Assembly (NCBI GenBank): GCA_023238725.1
Contig: CM041533.1
Coordinates: 26,563,068 to 26,627,067, forward strand
Direction: 5' to 3'
DNA from: Scortum barcoo
Lineage: Eukaryota; Chordata; Actinopteri; Centrarchiformes; Terapontidae
Length of the DNA: 64,000 bases
In this document: one piece after another, positions 12,140 through 25,100 of the stretch
How positions within the stretch are numbered: position 1 is the first letter of the stretch
How the letters are laid out: every line of letters starts with the position of its first letter
The notes under the pieces: model-generated
Told to the model about the DNA's origin: nothing
The model's database searches: none
Seen by the model: the letters and a program-made list of their open reading frames with translations, nothing else
Position numbers and translations under genes: made by a program

Positions 12140-12500
12140 GAAGCCAAGGAGCCCGGGCTTTGATGGTCGCTCAAGCTAAGCCAAAGCCTCGCGCATACAC
12201 CTCGCGCTCCGTGCAGGCGGCCAAACGCGTCCCCAAATCTGCATCGCACGAGGAGGAGGCCACGAGCCCCGGGAACAGGCTCTGTCGGAAAGACGCTGCT
12301 GGCGCGTGTCGCTCAGTTACCTACCAACAGCTTCCAGCACAGCAGCCAAAACGAGATCATCTCCAGCCGGCCGCGGCGCGCGCACTCCTCTCCACCTCTA
12401 CCCAACGGCAGCGCGAGCAGCCAGGCGGCCACCCGCTGGCGCGAGGACGGACGCATACAGGCTGGCGGCTGCCGCGCGCGCGTGTGCGTGTCTATGTGTG
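12140..12500 (-). promoter_or_regulatory. CpG island, probable promoter of the AKAP2/MISP-like gene
   Basis: The only strongly GC- and CpG-rich block left of 33 kb. It has many CG dinucleotides and runs such as gcgcgcgc at about 12475, in an otherwise AT-rich window. It lies upstream of the large minus-strand exon, with a plausible minus donor (gtaggt) near 12325. The direction is inferred from the neighbouring gene. A long plus-strand frame across it (12043-12525) reflects GC richness and resembles no protein I know. Confidence 0.5.
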
Positions 12501-12791
12501 TGTGTGTGTGTGTGTAGAGAGTTAGAGAGGAGAGCTGAGAGAGAGAGAGAGGATGTATCGACCTGAGCTAATATGTTGCCGGTGAATTAGAGCAGAAGAG
12601 ATAAATCTGTATTGGCAGGCTATTGTACATCCCTCTCTCTCTCTCCCTCTCTCATCCCTCCACCACTGCACGCGCGTGCAGCATCCCTCCCTCCAGGCAC
12701 CATCACTCCAACAGATAGCCATCTGAACACGTGGGCCTGCCCCACCGCCTGTAACGGACACTGAATCCACCTGTGATTGGATGCGTTACAG

Positions 12792-12799
12792 TGACGTCA
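12792..12799. promoter_or_regulatory. Consensus CRE (tgacgtca)
   Basis: Perfect palindromic cAMP-response element, the CREB/ATF binding consensus. It is about 300 bases upstream (minus orientation) of the CpG island. A single 8-bp match can arise by chance; the position makes it worth noting. Confidence 0.4.
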
Positions 12800-12849
12800 C
12801 CATTTGGTGCAAATTCCAGTAGATTTGCTGGTGCTGGACAATTTTCTTT

Positions 12850-14181
12850 CTGTTGTCAAAGCAGTATATAACAAGCAAATGGAAACACAGCCTTTCAGTT
12901 TCAGGCTAAACTCACCACTCAAAGTTAGACGCCGACTAACAAATATAAAAGGTCATCTAGTAAAAAATGGATAAAGAAAAAAAGACATGGTTTGCTGAGT
13001 CCAGTACCACACAGGCCAATATTAAACCTTGCATCATCTGGATGCTTTAAGTAATGGCACATCACAGTATATAACAGAAGAGACAACCAAATGAAGCAGC
13101 AGACTTCAGCTCAATAAGCAACAGCTGTCAGTTTACCATACTGTATTTCTTCACATGCTTAATAGAGGGTGGGGGTGTGAGACAAAGGTGCTGTGGGCGG
13201 GCGTGTGAGGTGAAAGGAACTGGTTCTTACCAGAGTTCTAAAAACAGGAAATGAGTTATTGCAGTGTGGCCCAAAGGTTTGGCCCTTAATCAGAGCGGTC
13301 AGCTGGTGGGGCTGCAGCAGAGGCTGACACACACAGGAGGAAGAAGTGAAGGTCCTTCAAACCCCTCAGCTCCTGATTACCTCAGTTTGCATCTCATTTC
13401 ATTCTCCTTCTCAGATTCATTACTCAGTCGATCTGAACACACACACACATTATCCACATATAATGTGACTTCTGTGACTTACACTTCCTGAGGATATCAC
13501 TGTATGATGAAAAGAAATGAACCCACTCAGAATTCAAAAAGGTGATCTGCATCACATGTCTGCATCATCAGTTTTTTTTTTCTTATAGCAAATTTGGCAT
13601 AGTTTCAAAAGATGGGATGTGTCGGGGTGCACATGCACTGAGTGGATGACCCTAGCCAAAAAATACTTACTAACTAGGGCAGCTGCTCGTTAAAATGTGA
13701 AATCCTGCTGTCTCTTGATGTCTGATACATTTATATGAATCAACAATGGATTTTGTGGTGGACTGGAGTGAATAAACTGCCTCATTGTCACTGGCTGAAC
13801 AGACCATTACTGTTTACTGTATCAGACCTAAATTTGTACTGACCACATTTTCCTTCTACCTCTCATACCTCCTGTATATACCTTCTGTACCTACCTCCTT
13901 CCCTGTGTCAGTAATACCCTTTTCCATTCATTTCTAAGTACAAAAACATATCAATAGCATTCTTGCCACTGTTGCAGTTTCAAGAGAAGTGGTGGGTGAA
14001 ATGAAATGGCCCTGCTGGAGTCTGATTCATAACCTTTAACATTGACTGACAAACAGTTATATCATCTGTGTGTGTATGTGAGCGTGTATGTGTGTGTGTG
14101 TGAGAGAGTGAGCTAGGTGAGCTGGGGTAAGGTTCCAGTGTCTGCACACCAGATCACAACTAGCTGAGCAGACCAAACAAA

Positions 14182-14215
<34 letters not shown>

Positions 14216-15520
14216 GTGGGTGCCAGCCACCCTGGTTAAGGACAACAGATTAGAGAGAGGGATACAGACAGACAGACAGATGAACAGGAAGAGCGTGAGA
14301 CATAGAGAAAGACAGCATGGGAAAGTGATGAGTGGTTTTGCCATCATTATGGGGAGAAGATTTGACCTTCACATACTTTACAAATCATTATTGAACGGCC
14401 GAACCGACCAAACCAGACTGTTGATGTAATGACTTGGGTTTTAATCTGGTGACAATCTATTCTTAACCCTTCAAAGTAAATAAAACTCTGGAATGTGTTG
14501 GGCAGTTTGGAAACTATTAAATCCAATAAATGTTAAAATTGATTAGATTTTATATCTAGATTTTTTTATATAAAAGTATTACCAGAGATTACAGTACATA
14601 TTATATATTATGGTGGAAACCTCCAGCTGGTGTCTCCGAAGTGTGTTAAACAAATGTACTGTATGAGGACCAGGTCTAAGTATATCTTTTATATCTGTCT
14701 CAATATTTTACTTATGAAATACTGAATGTTCAATGTCAATATTGGAGAAAATGTAAAGGAAGACACTACTCTTCCTGTCACCTCAATCAGTGATCAGACC
14801 AGGTGTAGGTTTTAGTGATCAAAAGGGTTAGTTGGTAAACTATTGTACTCTCTGCTTACCTGCTGGGCAGCTCAGAACATGCTCATGATATTCAGTCACA
14901 GTAGATTTCCTCAACTTTTCTTTGACAAAACTGGCATTACTTGTTAGGATCTGCAGTTTTGTATGATTCTAAATGGAATATCTTTTGGTACTGGGCAAAA
15001 CAACAATGACAAAACAAGTCATTTGAAGGTATCACCATGGGCTCTGGGAGGTTGTGTTTTTCTGACATGTGAGAGAGTCAACGATGTTAACCACCACCAA
15101 ACACCAAGTGATTAAATATCTTTGGAAGAACGCTGTTCATCTCTCCAGTCGAGATCCACACAGAATCTATGTTCTTTGCTTTCATTTGTCACCCATCTGT
15201 ATGTCATATCTGAGGTCATTGACTGGATCAGATTGCATTTTTAATAAAGCACTCCAATATGGATGTAATCCTACTTTAATGTGATGTATCAAAATGGTTT
15301 TACTGTGACTGCATTGCATGCAGTGGATTTTTCGAACTGTGTAAATCATTACATGCTTTTCTCTTGACAAGTAAATGGAAGACAAGGTCACAGCTAGATG
15401 ACACTGTGCTGCCAGCTCTATCATACACACACATACTCGCTCACACATTCACTCACTTCCGCTACTTTTCACTGTGTGAACATCAGCAGAGTTCCCTGTA
15501 TTCCACTCTCACAGACAGAC
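12850..15520. other. Intergenic, mostly unique, with microsatellites
   Basis: No supported exon. It contains TG-rich tracts near 14066-14104, an AC tract at 14182-14208 and a short gaca tract near 14265-14280. Frames here are short and lack splice-bounded structure or protein resemblance. Confidence 0.5.
14182..14208. repeat. (AC)n microsatellite
   Basis: Perfect AC dinucleotide tract. Confidence 0.95.
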
Positions 15521-15527
15521 ATGATTG

Positions 15528-15775
15528 ATGATGATGTTCTCTGTACATGTGGCATTCTATTGCACGTCTGTCCGTCCCAGGGAGAGGGATCCCTCATCTG
15601 TGGCTCTTCCTTCAGGTTTCTTCTTTTTCCCATAAAGGCTTTTTTTGAAGTTTTTCCTGACCCGGTTCGAGGGAAGGACAGAGGGTGTCACAACTGTACA
15701 GATTGTAAAGCCTTCCGAGGCAAACAATGTTTGTGATTTTGGGCTTTAAATAAATACATTTGATGTTGATTTTGA
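15528..15775 (+). mobile_element. LINE 3' end / SINE copy A (three in window)
   Basis: Shares near-identical blocks with 51572-51823 (same strand) and 32231-32468 (opposite strand). These include gatgttctctgtacatgtgg, the agggagagggatccctc core and cttttttgaagtttttcctga. The copy ends in a ttaaataaata tail, typical of a retroposed 3' end. No coding capacity. Confidence 0.8.
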
Positions 15776-16860
15776 TGAATGTACCACTTGTTTTAAGAGA
15801 TAAAAGTCAATTAAATTTCCCCCACATGTTGCAGATAATTTAATGACACACAATACACAGATACAGCTATTCCACTGGAGTTCTGCAAATTCCAACAGAC
15901 TACCATGACAGAATTTTATGTAATTCAATGTTTCTGCAAAGTTTATGGAGTTTTATGTGAAAATTGTATTTGTACATAACATTAGGATGTCGTGTCTTGA
16001 TGTGACTGGGCAACATTAATCAATCAACCTGAAGATTAATACTAAACATTTACTAATCCAGCATGTTAAAACTTGCTACAAAGATCTCACTCCCCTTGCC
16101 CACATCGACTTCAGTTCGTCATTTCCTACATTTCCCAGAATGCCTTTTGACAACCACCAGAGACCAAATAGTCCTACTTTTGATCAAATTTGTCTGTCGG
16201 GTTATATTGTGAGGAAAATCTGAACACAAAATGCCAGCTCTCAGAATTCTCCATAAAGAATAGATCACTCAACTAGGTAAGGTAAGAATAATACTTGATT
16301 TTGCATACAGTACACATCAAGGTGAGTTTTATTTTTCCCTCATTGTAACTCTGACACTGAGCTTCACAGCAGAATATCTCGGATGGACCAACCACACAGT
16401 AATCCATACAAATATTCCATTCTCATGTCTGAGCAAAGAATGATTTTAGTAGCCATTAAATTCTAGTCTTCTAAATAGGTTTCATAGACATAAAACTTTA
16501 TGGCCAGTTAAAGCACAGGAAACATAAGGAGAGTTGTGTCTTACCTGCTGTTCCAGCTGTTCCAGTGGTGTGATGTTGACTGGTGTCACTGGTACCAAAG
16601 CTATAAATTGTTCTATTTCTATTTCTATACCACTGTTGTTCTCTTCTCCCTCATATTATTCCTGTCTTATCCCTTTATATCCTCTCTCTCTCCCTCTCTC
16701 TCATGCACACATCTCAGTACCAGTGGGGTGCATATTGAGTGTGTGTGTGGGCAGCAGCCAATCAGAAAACAGCAGCTTTAGCGACATTTGCGACACACAT
16801 GTTCAGCCTCACACTCTCACACTGACACACTTATTATAGGATGGATACAGGCATTCATAG

Positions 16861-16927
<67 letters not shown>

Positions 16928-17764
16928 AAATAGAGCATGTCTGTCATCTGTGACTAGTTTATCCAACCTGTCAGAGGATTAGTGTTTTTTTCTTTCATGT
17001 TAAAACTCTACTTGACTCCCCCACACACGCTCATTTTCTACATCAGGTCGTTATTGCATCATGGTGATTTTGTGTGTGATGTCTTTGCAGCGTAATAGTC
17101 ACTTCCCCAAAGAGCATAGAAAAGCTTCAATTTGTGATATCATACTGATTTACATGCAGTGTTATCTTGGGTTAAGGATGTTATGTAATTCACTGATGTC
17201 GAATGTGATGTCACACCAATGTTGCATCTCACAGTTACACATAACCAGATGACACTAGACACGTAATATATCCAAAAACACAAACAAACAAATCAAATTA
17301 TCATGCAGGTTGAGTTGTGTGTCAAAGAGGGTAAAAATATTACTGTATTATTTGATAAGCAGTAAATCATTTATAACTGTGCACCCTTTACCACTAAAGG
17401 TCTAAAGCCTCACCGGTGAACTTCACAAGTTTCAGTCTTCTTTACAGTACTAAAGGTACTGGAAAGAATCGTGGCCGGAATAACCTGTTGATGGAGCCTC
17501 TATAGATATTCAATTAAATTAGCATAACTGACACACACTAACCTTGGAGCTTTTGGTGCCCATGGAGCTCAAGGCACCAGGCAGCATTGTCTATTAGAAA
17601 TGATCTTCATTTTCAAAAAATGTATAATAACAAATATATTTTGAAGTTTGGGGTTTTTTTATTAACATGATGAGGAAATGTTGTTAAAGTCCAAATGAAA
17701 CTACATTTAATTGTCAAAACTAATGTCAATATGCTTTTAAATGTAATGTGAATGTAATGTGAGG
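15776..17764. other. Intergenic, no supported gene
   Basis: Apart from the compound microsatellite at 16863-16925, nothing is recognised. A donor-like gtaag on the minus strand at 16540 follows a short open stretch, but no acceptor or homology supports an exon. Confidence 0.4.
16863..16925. repeat. (TC)n(AC)n compound microsatellite
   Basis: A TC tract is followed directly by an AC tract. The same compound motif recurs in agl intron 4 near 38938-39016. Confidence 0.95.
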
Positions 17765-18483
17765 TCCAGTTCAGACTGGACCTCATGTGGACTCCCTGCG
17801 TCACCCAAGCCGAAGTCACTGAGGTAGTTCGCAAGCTCCTCGGTGGCAAGGCGCCGGGGTGGATGAGATCCTGCCCTGAGTACCTCAAGTCTCTGGATGT
17901 TGTGGGGCTGTCTTGGCTGACACGCCTCTGCAGCATTGCATGGAGGTCAGGGATAGACAGTACCATCTGGAGTGGCAAACCTGGGGTGGTGGTCCCTCTT
18001 TTTAAAAAGGGGGACCGGAGAGTGTGTTCCAACTACAGGGGGATCACACTTCTCAGCCTCCCCAGGTAAGGTCTATGCCAGGGTACTGGAGAGGAAAATT
18101 CGGCTGATAGTCAAATCTCGGATTCAGGAGGAACAATGTGGTTTTCGTCCCGGTCGTGGAACACTGGACCAGCTCTATACCCTCCACAGGGTGCTTGAGG
18201 GTTTATGGGAGTTTGCCCAACCAGACCACATGTGCTTTGGGGATCTGGAGAAGGCATTTGACCGTGTTCCTCGTGGTATTCTGTGGGGAGTGCTCTGTGA
18301 GTATGAGGTCCAGTGCCATTTGTTAAGGGCTGTTCGATCTCTGTACGACCAGAGCAGCAGCTTGGTTCACATTGTCAGCAGTAAGTCAGACCTGTTCCCA
18401 GTGCATGTTGGACTCCGGCAGGGCTGCCCTTTGTCACCGGTTCTGTTCATAATCTTTATGGACAGGCTTATCCAAAACACATG
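17765..18483 (+). mobile_element. Truncated RTE/Rex-like non-LTR reverse transcriptase
   Basis: Reverse-transcriptase fragment read in two overlapping frames (17785-18069 and 17972-18484), so one frameshift is needed near 18060. Recognisable blocks are KAPG, VVVPLFKKGDRR, SNYRGITLLSL, QCGFRPGRGTLDQL, LEKAFDRVPR and GLRQGCPLSPVLF. It lacks the 5' endonuclease part, and the frame stops soon after the last block, before the catalytic YxDD motif. It is a dead copy, between frrs1 and the left-hand gene. Confidence 0.85.
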
Positions 18484-19297
18484 AAAGTCTTGTACACAAA
18501 GTTGGCTAGACGTCAGGAACATGAAACACGATAACATGGACACATGAACATGAAGCGACGATCTGGCAACGAGACAGGGGAAACGCAGACAATATATACA
18601 CAGGAGGTAATGGGAAACAGGTGGAAACAATCAGGGCGGGGCAGACAATCACACAGGCAGGGAAACACACAAGGGCAGGAAGTCAAGGGACCTGAAACGA
18701 GAGGAAAGTTAGGGATTTCAAAATAAAACATGAATAGAAACATGACAGACATGAAACTTAACAGACATGACGAGACATAACAAAATGTATGTAATGATTG
18801 TTCTCTGTGCAAAAAAATGTGTTGCTTTCAGTGTATCTTTCTGTTTTTTAATGATGACTCAGCCGTATATACAGTTTTTAAGACAATGATAAATGCACAA
18901 TTTAAATAAATGAAAATCAAAACAAAAAAATAAATGAAAAGCATTAAAAAGCAGCAACCTTTTGTGCTGATCCAAGGGTTTTGTTTAATGAATTATTCAA
19001 TAAGGACCTAAAAGTCATAGGATTAAACATTAATAATGTCACTGAAAATAGAATTACAGGTTTTATAAGAACAGAGTAAATATATAAGCACACAAACATG
19101 GCCAAAAATCTGAATAGGAACAAAAAAGATTTACACAATAAGACAGATTTGGTTCTGAATAAAAATGATTGTAAAGTTTCTCATTCTTTAAATTATAGGT
19201 GTTGCTGGTATTCCAACCCCTGCAGAAAAAAAGTAATCTTTTCAAAATGCCATTAGCCATGTTCTTGAAAGATGTTTAGTTGTTTTGGCATTAAATG
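18484..19297. other. Repeat-like tail and frrs1 3' flank
   Basis: 18500-18780 is rich in acatgaaac, gacagg and acacaggcaggg motifs that look like a decayed dispersed repeat. From 18.8 kb up to the frrs1 stop at 19298 the sequence is A/T-rich and probably holds the frrs1 3' UTR. I could not assign a polyadenylation signal. Confidence 0.4.
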
Positions 19298-22026
19298 TCA
19301 AACTTCAGCAACAGAAGACAGCAAAGCCAGCAGGAGACCAGAGTTTCCCAGAGCCAAGGCAGCCAAGATGAGGGACTTTTTGAAGGACCCCTGAAACACA
19401 AAGGTAGAAATTACAGAGTAGAGACAGATCTCAAAGTTGTTTTCTAATGGTTCAGTCTCTGAGCATGCACTTTGGTAATGTACCGCCAGAATTGATGTCT
19501 CTGTAGCTGTTTAAGAATTAAATATCATTTTAGTTCTGCTTTGGTGTTTTTAGCCACTAAAAGTCCCACTATGCACAGCAGCTAATCTATATGTGTGTCT
19601 GTTAGCTGTTAGGTGCAGGGCATAAAGGAGATTTAATAAGAGCGGCGAACCAACCACTGTATGTTCAACAAAAACAATGAGATAAAGTAGTGCTGAGGGA
19701 AACTGCAGTTTCTGATAATTCTCTCTGGGTTTTTCACTCTGAGTGGCTGAAGTAGGCATGTGAAATCCTTTTTGCAAGACATTTCAGTAAATAAAGGTTA
19801 TAAAAGAATAAACACAAAAAGAGGCAGCATGAAACAGGATTTACATTTTAAGTGAAAACGCGAGAAGTGAGAAGGCAGTAGGTTTATCTGTTGACTGTTT
19901 GTCATTACTCCAAAAAAAGATTGAGATTATTTTGTCAGATAACAGGTGTTGTTCAGTGTAATCCACAGAGACAGGCTGAGCTGTTGATGTAAGTGAGAGC
20001 TGAATATTTGCTAGTTTAGTGAATTGTTCTTCCCTTCCTTAAGAGGTTGGGTTGCAAAGTTAGGCTCTGATTTGAGAAAAAGCCTGATTAGAGTTAGCAA
20101 GGCACAAATCATTAACTACTTCAGTGTGTCAATAAGCAGTGACACTACACAGACAATTAATGTTAAAATTGTAAAATGTTAAAAAAAAAATCACATTTAG
20201 CAAACAGTTTGGCTGTAGCTGCTACTTACTGAGTAACCATGCTCTAACTGGTCAGAGAGGATGGCCTGTGTATCATCTGACCCTGGTTAAACAAAAAAGA
20301 GTAGAGTCCCAGTACGTGAGGTAAGGTAAGAGTTAGGCAGGTATATAGTAGTAAAACCAATGTACAATGAAATAAATTCAAGTTTTCATACGTTTTTTGA
20401 TGTACGGTGTAAGATACTTGTGCATCAGGAGGAGGAACCTAAACAACCCCAGTAATGTCACATAGCCAATCAGAACATGCGTTGCCCATGGCTGGGGGAG
20501 GAGCAGTGAAGACTGATGCATCCCCAGGCCCATGGCTGCCACTACAGTCATACAGAGGAGAGGACTTTGATAATCAGGTAGAAAGCCCAGGGGTCTGTTT
20601 AAAAACATTTTTGCGGTCAAACATATTTGGAAATGTATCTGAATGAGGACCAACCTGCCATGATCTCAGTCACACACCCAACTCCCCAGTGGGCCCAGTT
20701 AAAGAGAAATCTCCTGGACAATGATACAAATAATACCAATATATGCATTTACTGTAACAACAATATCATTATTTATATATAAAAGCAAAAAAGTCTCAAA
20801 GATACACATTCAATCAATTAATCCTATATTTGTCAATATATTTTAATATAGTCTGCCAGTCACTCTCACATATACAAGCACAGTTATATAAGTGAAAAAC
20901 CTAAAGGCACTGCCAATAAGTCGCATTGGCATGAAGCCATGACTGCGATTTCACAATGAGTCACTTAATGTGTTATCTGAATTTTAGTAATGTGTGGCCA
21001 AATTTTGCTGTTAAGATCCTCAAGAACACGGAGCAGGGAGTCCAGATGTTTGTGCTCCTTGGGAGTTGTTAGGACAGCCGTGTGCTGTAATGCTTCACTA
21101 ACATAGGCCTGAGGAATGATGTAAACACCATCCAGAATAAGGGAGGAAAAGTCTTGAAGTAAATCAAATGTTTTACAGTTGAATAAAATGAACCCTAAGT
21201 GAAGAGTGTGTTTCCTTCACCACTGTGACATTAACCCACCAGTGTTTGTTTACACTGAAACACACTCCACCTCTGCTCAAAAAGTGTTTGACTGTTTTAA
21301 AACATAGTATGAGAGATCACAAAGAGCAGGAGGAGACAGAGTAGACGTTGTTGTTTCCTGACCATCCTCCTAAGGATGAAGAGGGAGACACAAAGCTGTT
21401 TTCTGATTGTTTATGTTTTAGTGTGGACAGTTTTTCATGAAACCAACCAGAAAAAACATTTATAGTAGACAGCCTATTAGAGAACAGTGTGCATGTAAAT
21501 ATGATCAGTGTTTACCTGTGTGAGTCAGGTGACGGTCTGGCTGCAGCCATCATTGGTTGAATCAATGATAACACCAGTACACAACAGCCAAGGTATGGAT
21601 GGACACCTGCATGCTGCACAAACACACATCTGTCTTTGGTGATGTATGAATATAACAAATTGTGGGATTTTGTCATTTTGCCATTTTGTCTTTATTTGAC
21701 AGTGAAAGCTGTAGAGAGACAGGAAAGGCGGGGAGAGAGAGGGATGATGTGAAACAAGGGCCCAGGGCCCAGTCTTTTCTTTTCTTTTCTTATTTTTCTT
21801 TCGATGTCTTTTCTTTTCTTTCTTATTTTTCTGCTCCCTGCAAATAAAATGAACCTTAAATACAGTTGTGATTTTTTCCCCGTCTTTTCTTTTCTTTTCT
21901 TATTTTTCTTTCTGCTACTTAAATAAAATTTTTCTTTCTGAACACATATGAACACATATATACACATACAATACTAAATGATCTAAGCTTAAAGTTTATG
22001 TTTACATATGTAATATTTACAATATA

Positions 22027-22073
<47 letters not shown>

Positions 22074-22074
22074 C

Positions 22075-22111
<37 letters not shown>

Positions 22112-25100
22112 CGTACCTTGCTCCAACCTTTCCTGTAGAAGAATGGGAAGCAGAAGGCTACAGTGGTCAGAGTCACAGTTAGCATCATCAGGCCTCGATG
22201 AACCTACAAACACACACAATGATAGTGTATCATTCACTGTCATGGTCATTTCATTTCATTTTTTGTAAATCTGAAGTGTGTGTGTGTGTGTGTGTTCAAG
22301 TTTTGTGGGTGCATAATATCTACTTGGAACCAGACTTTCTGACCAAGCAGGGTGTGATTTGGCCAATCAGATTTATAGAAGCTGGCAATGAAGGTACCAA
22401 GACTTCCTGTTAGCATCCAGGCTAACATCATTAGTGCACCTAGAGAAGAAGAGGAAAATTAGCAGATACTTTTCTCAGCTAAATTATTTATGTCCTCACT
22501 GAATGTTAGACTGAACAGAGTCAAATACTACCCTGCATGCTGCAGAGCATCCTGCAATGGCAAAACTGTTGCATCTCCTCCTTCTGACAAAAATCATCTG
22601 GCAGATTGATATCTTTATCTTGTTGGGTATCATGTAATTCCAGTCATGTGCTTGGCTGATGAAATAATAATAAAGAAACCTGATTTTGATTGATTCACCT
22701 GTTTTACATTTGCTGTAGGTAAATCATAGACAAAAGTGATGTAATGAAATGTTGTTATGTTTAGTGAACATATGTTTGGGTTAGTCTAACTGCAGCAGAC
22801 ACTCATAGACCTTAAATGTAATAAATAAGGACACAACCCACCATGCATTTTCATAAAGATGGGTCCGCGGGAGCCTCTGAGGACCTCAGGGGGTCCAGTG
22901 ATGTGTTTTCTCTTGGTGGAGATTAATGGCTGGCGACTATGTTTCCATAATTGACCTAGAGGGGAGACACAAAATGGTGCTTGTTAAATTTCTCCAAAGA
23001 ATTTTATTTTTTTCAATTACTGTGTACAGGTAGCAGGAAGCTACCCCTGGTGCATGAGGCCATAAATGTTTTCAGTGCTGTGTGTGACCTTTGAACAAAC
23101 AATAATAAAGAGCAATAACATGAATCTATCTATCAAATGTGTTAAATATGGGACACACAAGAGCTACTTCCGGTAAATGTCAAAATGCAACATTTTCTGT
23201 TTAAAGGAAAGCCACACCGCAAGTTAGTAAAAAGAGAGAATGAATGCATTCATACATCATTTCAGTTTTGCCAGGCCAATTGACCATTAACCTGAATGTG
23301 AGAACTGCACTGCAGTGCTCATCATTTCCTGTTAATGACATCCTGTTCCTCTTGTAAAACTGGTACCAACTCTAAGATTTGATGCTGACCAAACATCATA
23401 AAAACTGTGTCATAATAAAGCTTTGATGGATTGATAAGAGCTTTAATTGGCCTGACACAGCATGTGTGCTGGGTTAATGGGTTCAGGTTCAAGGTAACAC
23501 GTGTGTGCATGTCTACTCTCTTACCATACTGAGCGTGCCCGCTGGTTAAAAAAAGAAAGAAGTCCTGGTCCAGGTTAAAGCGGGCTGGTTCCTGATTGGT
23601 TAGCTTGACTGGTCTACTGAACCTGCACTGAATGGTTCCATCTGCCAGCCGCCATGACACTGAGGAGAGACCAGACTGCACACACACACACACACAGATA
23701 CAGAGGACAGTAACAGTTTAGTGGTTTATGGGTTAAAGAAGATTTTGGGAATTGTATTTATTTGCTTTCTTTGAGCGAACACAGATGTCGACCTATCTGT
23801 GCCTTCCTGTGAGGACAGGGTTGGACTCATGGTGTGGTTACTGTGGCCTGACATAAAGACTGGAAGCAGTTCACCTGTGCAGTCTCTGGTGCTGGTTGCT
23901 GGTTACTATTGGTGAGCACAGGTTTTGGTGACTGTAAGCACAATGTTACCATGGCAACCTCACAGTGGAAACAAGCTGCTGCCTACAGTCGCTGCCCCTG
24001 GACAAGAAACCGTTCCATCTCTGTTTGTGTACAGATTAAACAATCAGGATACAACTTTTTTCTCGTTCAGCATTTTAAAGGTGTTCTACATGTTTCTGAA
24101 CTCAATACGAAGCCAGGCTCTCTGTTTTCCCCTGCTTTCAATCTTTATCCTAAGATAGGCCAAGCGCGTCCTGATTTCAGCCTCCTTGTGACCACGCAGA
24201 TATGAGATCGATATTGATCGCTTGAAAGAAAGCAAATAAGAACCTTCCTTTATAATTAATGTTCAAAAGAAAGAATGCAGTATATGCAGTGAGCATGTGT
24301 AGGTTGTTGTATGCAGCATTTTGGTTTTCGGTGGTATCTACTGTAGTATCCAATGCTCTCTGCTCCTGTACTTTCCATTTATCTTACATTGAATCTATTC
24401 AGAGAAAGTGTTTTCATTTGTCACCTGTGTTTGGTCCTCAGGGTGTGTCCGTCCACTGACGAAGGCAGCACTCACTGACACACTATGCCCATCTTGTACA
24501 CACATATATACATCGTCATTGCCCTGCACACACAAACACACACATATATTCAGGTTAATAGAGGTGCAGCATGATGGTAAATGGATCATTACAGAACGTT
24601 CTTCTCAGAACTCATGCAGCACACTAAGGAGTCATTCTTGATTAAAGCTGCAGATACGTTTCAGACTGCAATGCATAACAACTTGTTTTATATTTGATGC
24701 AGGATGTTGTGTTACACTGAGGGACTAGCTCACCATCCATGTGTCCAGGGACAGTGCAAAGGCAGCATATCCCTCCGCCGGGCCGCTCAGCTCAAATATC
24801 ACAGACTGCAAAAGTTTCAGAAACATTCAATAACATTCTAATACATTAATGCTTTTCAGTCTATTTCTGTAATTTTAGGTAATCCATTCTAGATATAGCT
24901 AAGAACAATCTCATGCCAGTAAGATGGTAAAAAGAAAACACACATTTGCCATTACAGTATTCTATCAATATTTACTATAGCGCTCCTCATTTGTTGTACT
25001 GCCTGTCATCAGATTGCATTAAAAGTCAGAGTTTGAATGTGGTAAGGATTCACTGATGTTAAAATGTTTAATTTAGCACCTTTAATTGTACCAGCAAATG

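Noticed and set aside
12043..12525. 160-residue plus-strand open frame over the CpG island
   Set aside because: Composition-driven: high GC lowers stop frequency. The product resembles nothing known, ends in a TG microsatellite and has no splice context.
16541..16632. Possible minus-strand exon ending in ITPLEQLEQQ before a gtaaga donor
   Set aside because: The upstream side is purine-rich with no credible acceptor, there is a stop just before the open stretch, and it lies upstream of the likely CpG-island promoter. No homology that I recognise.
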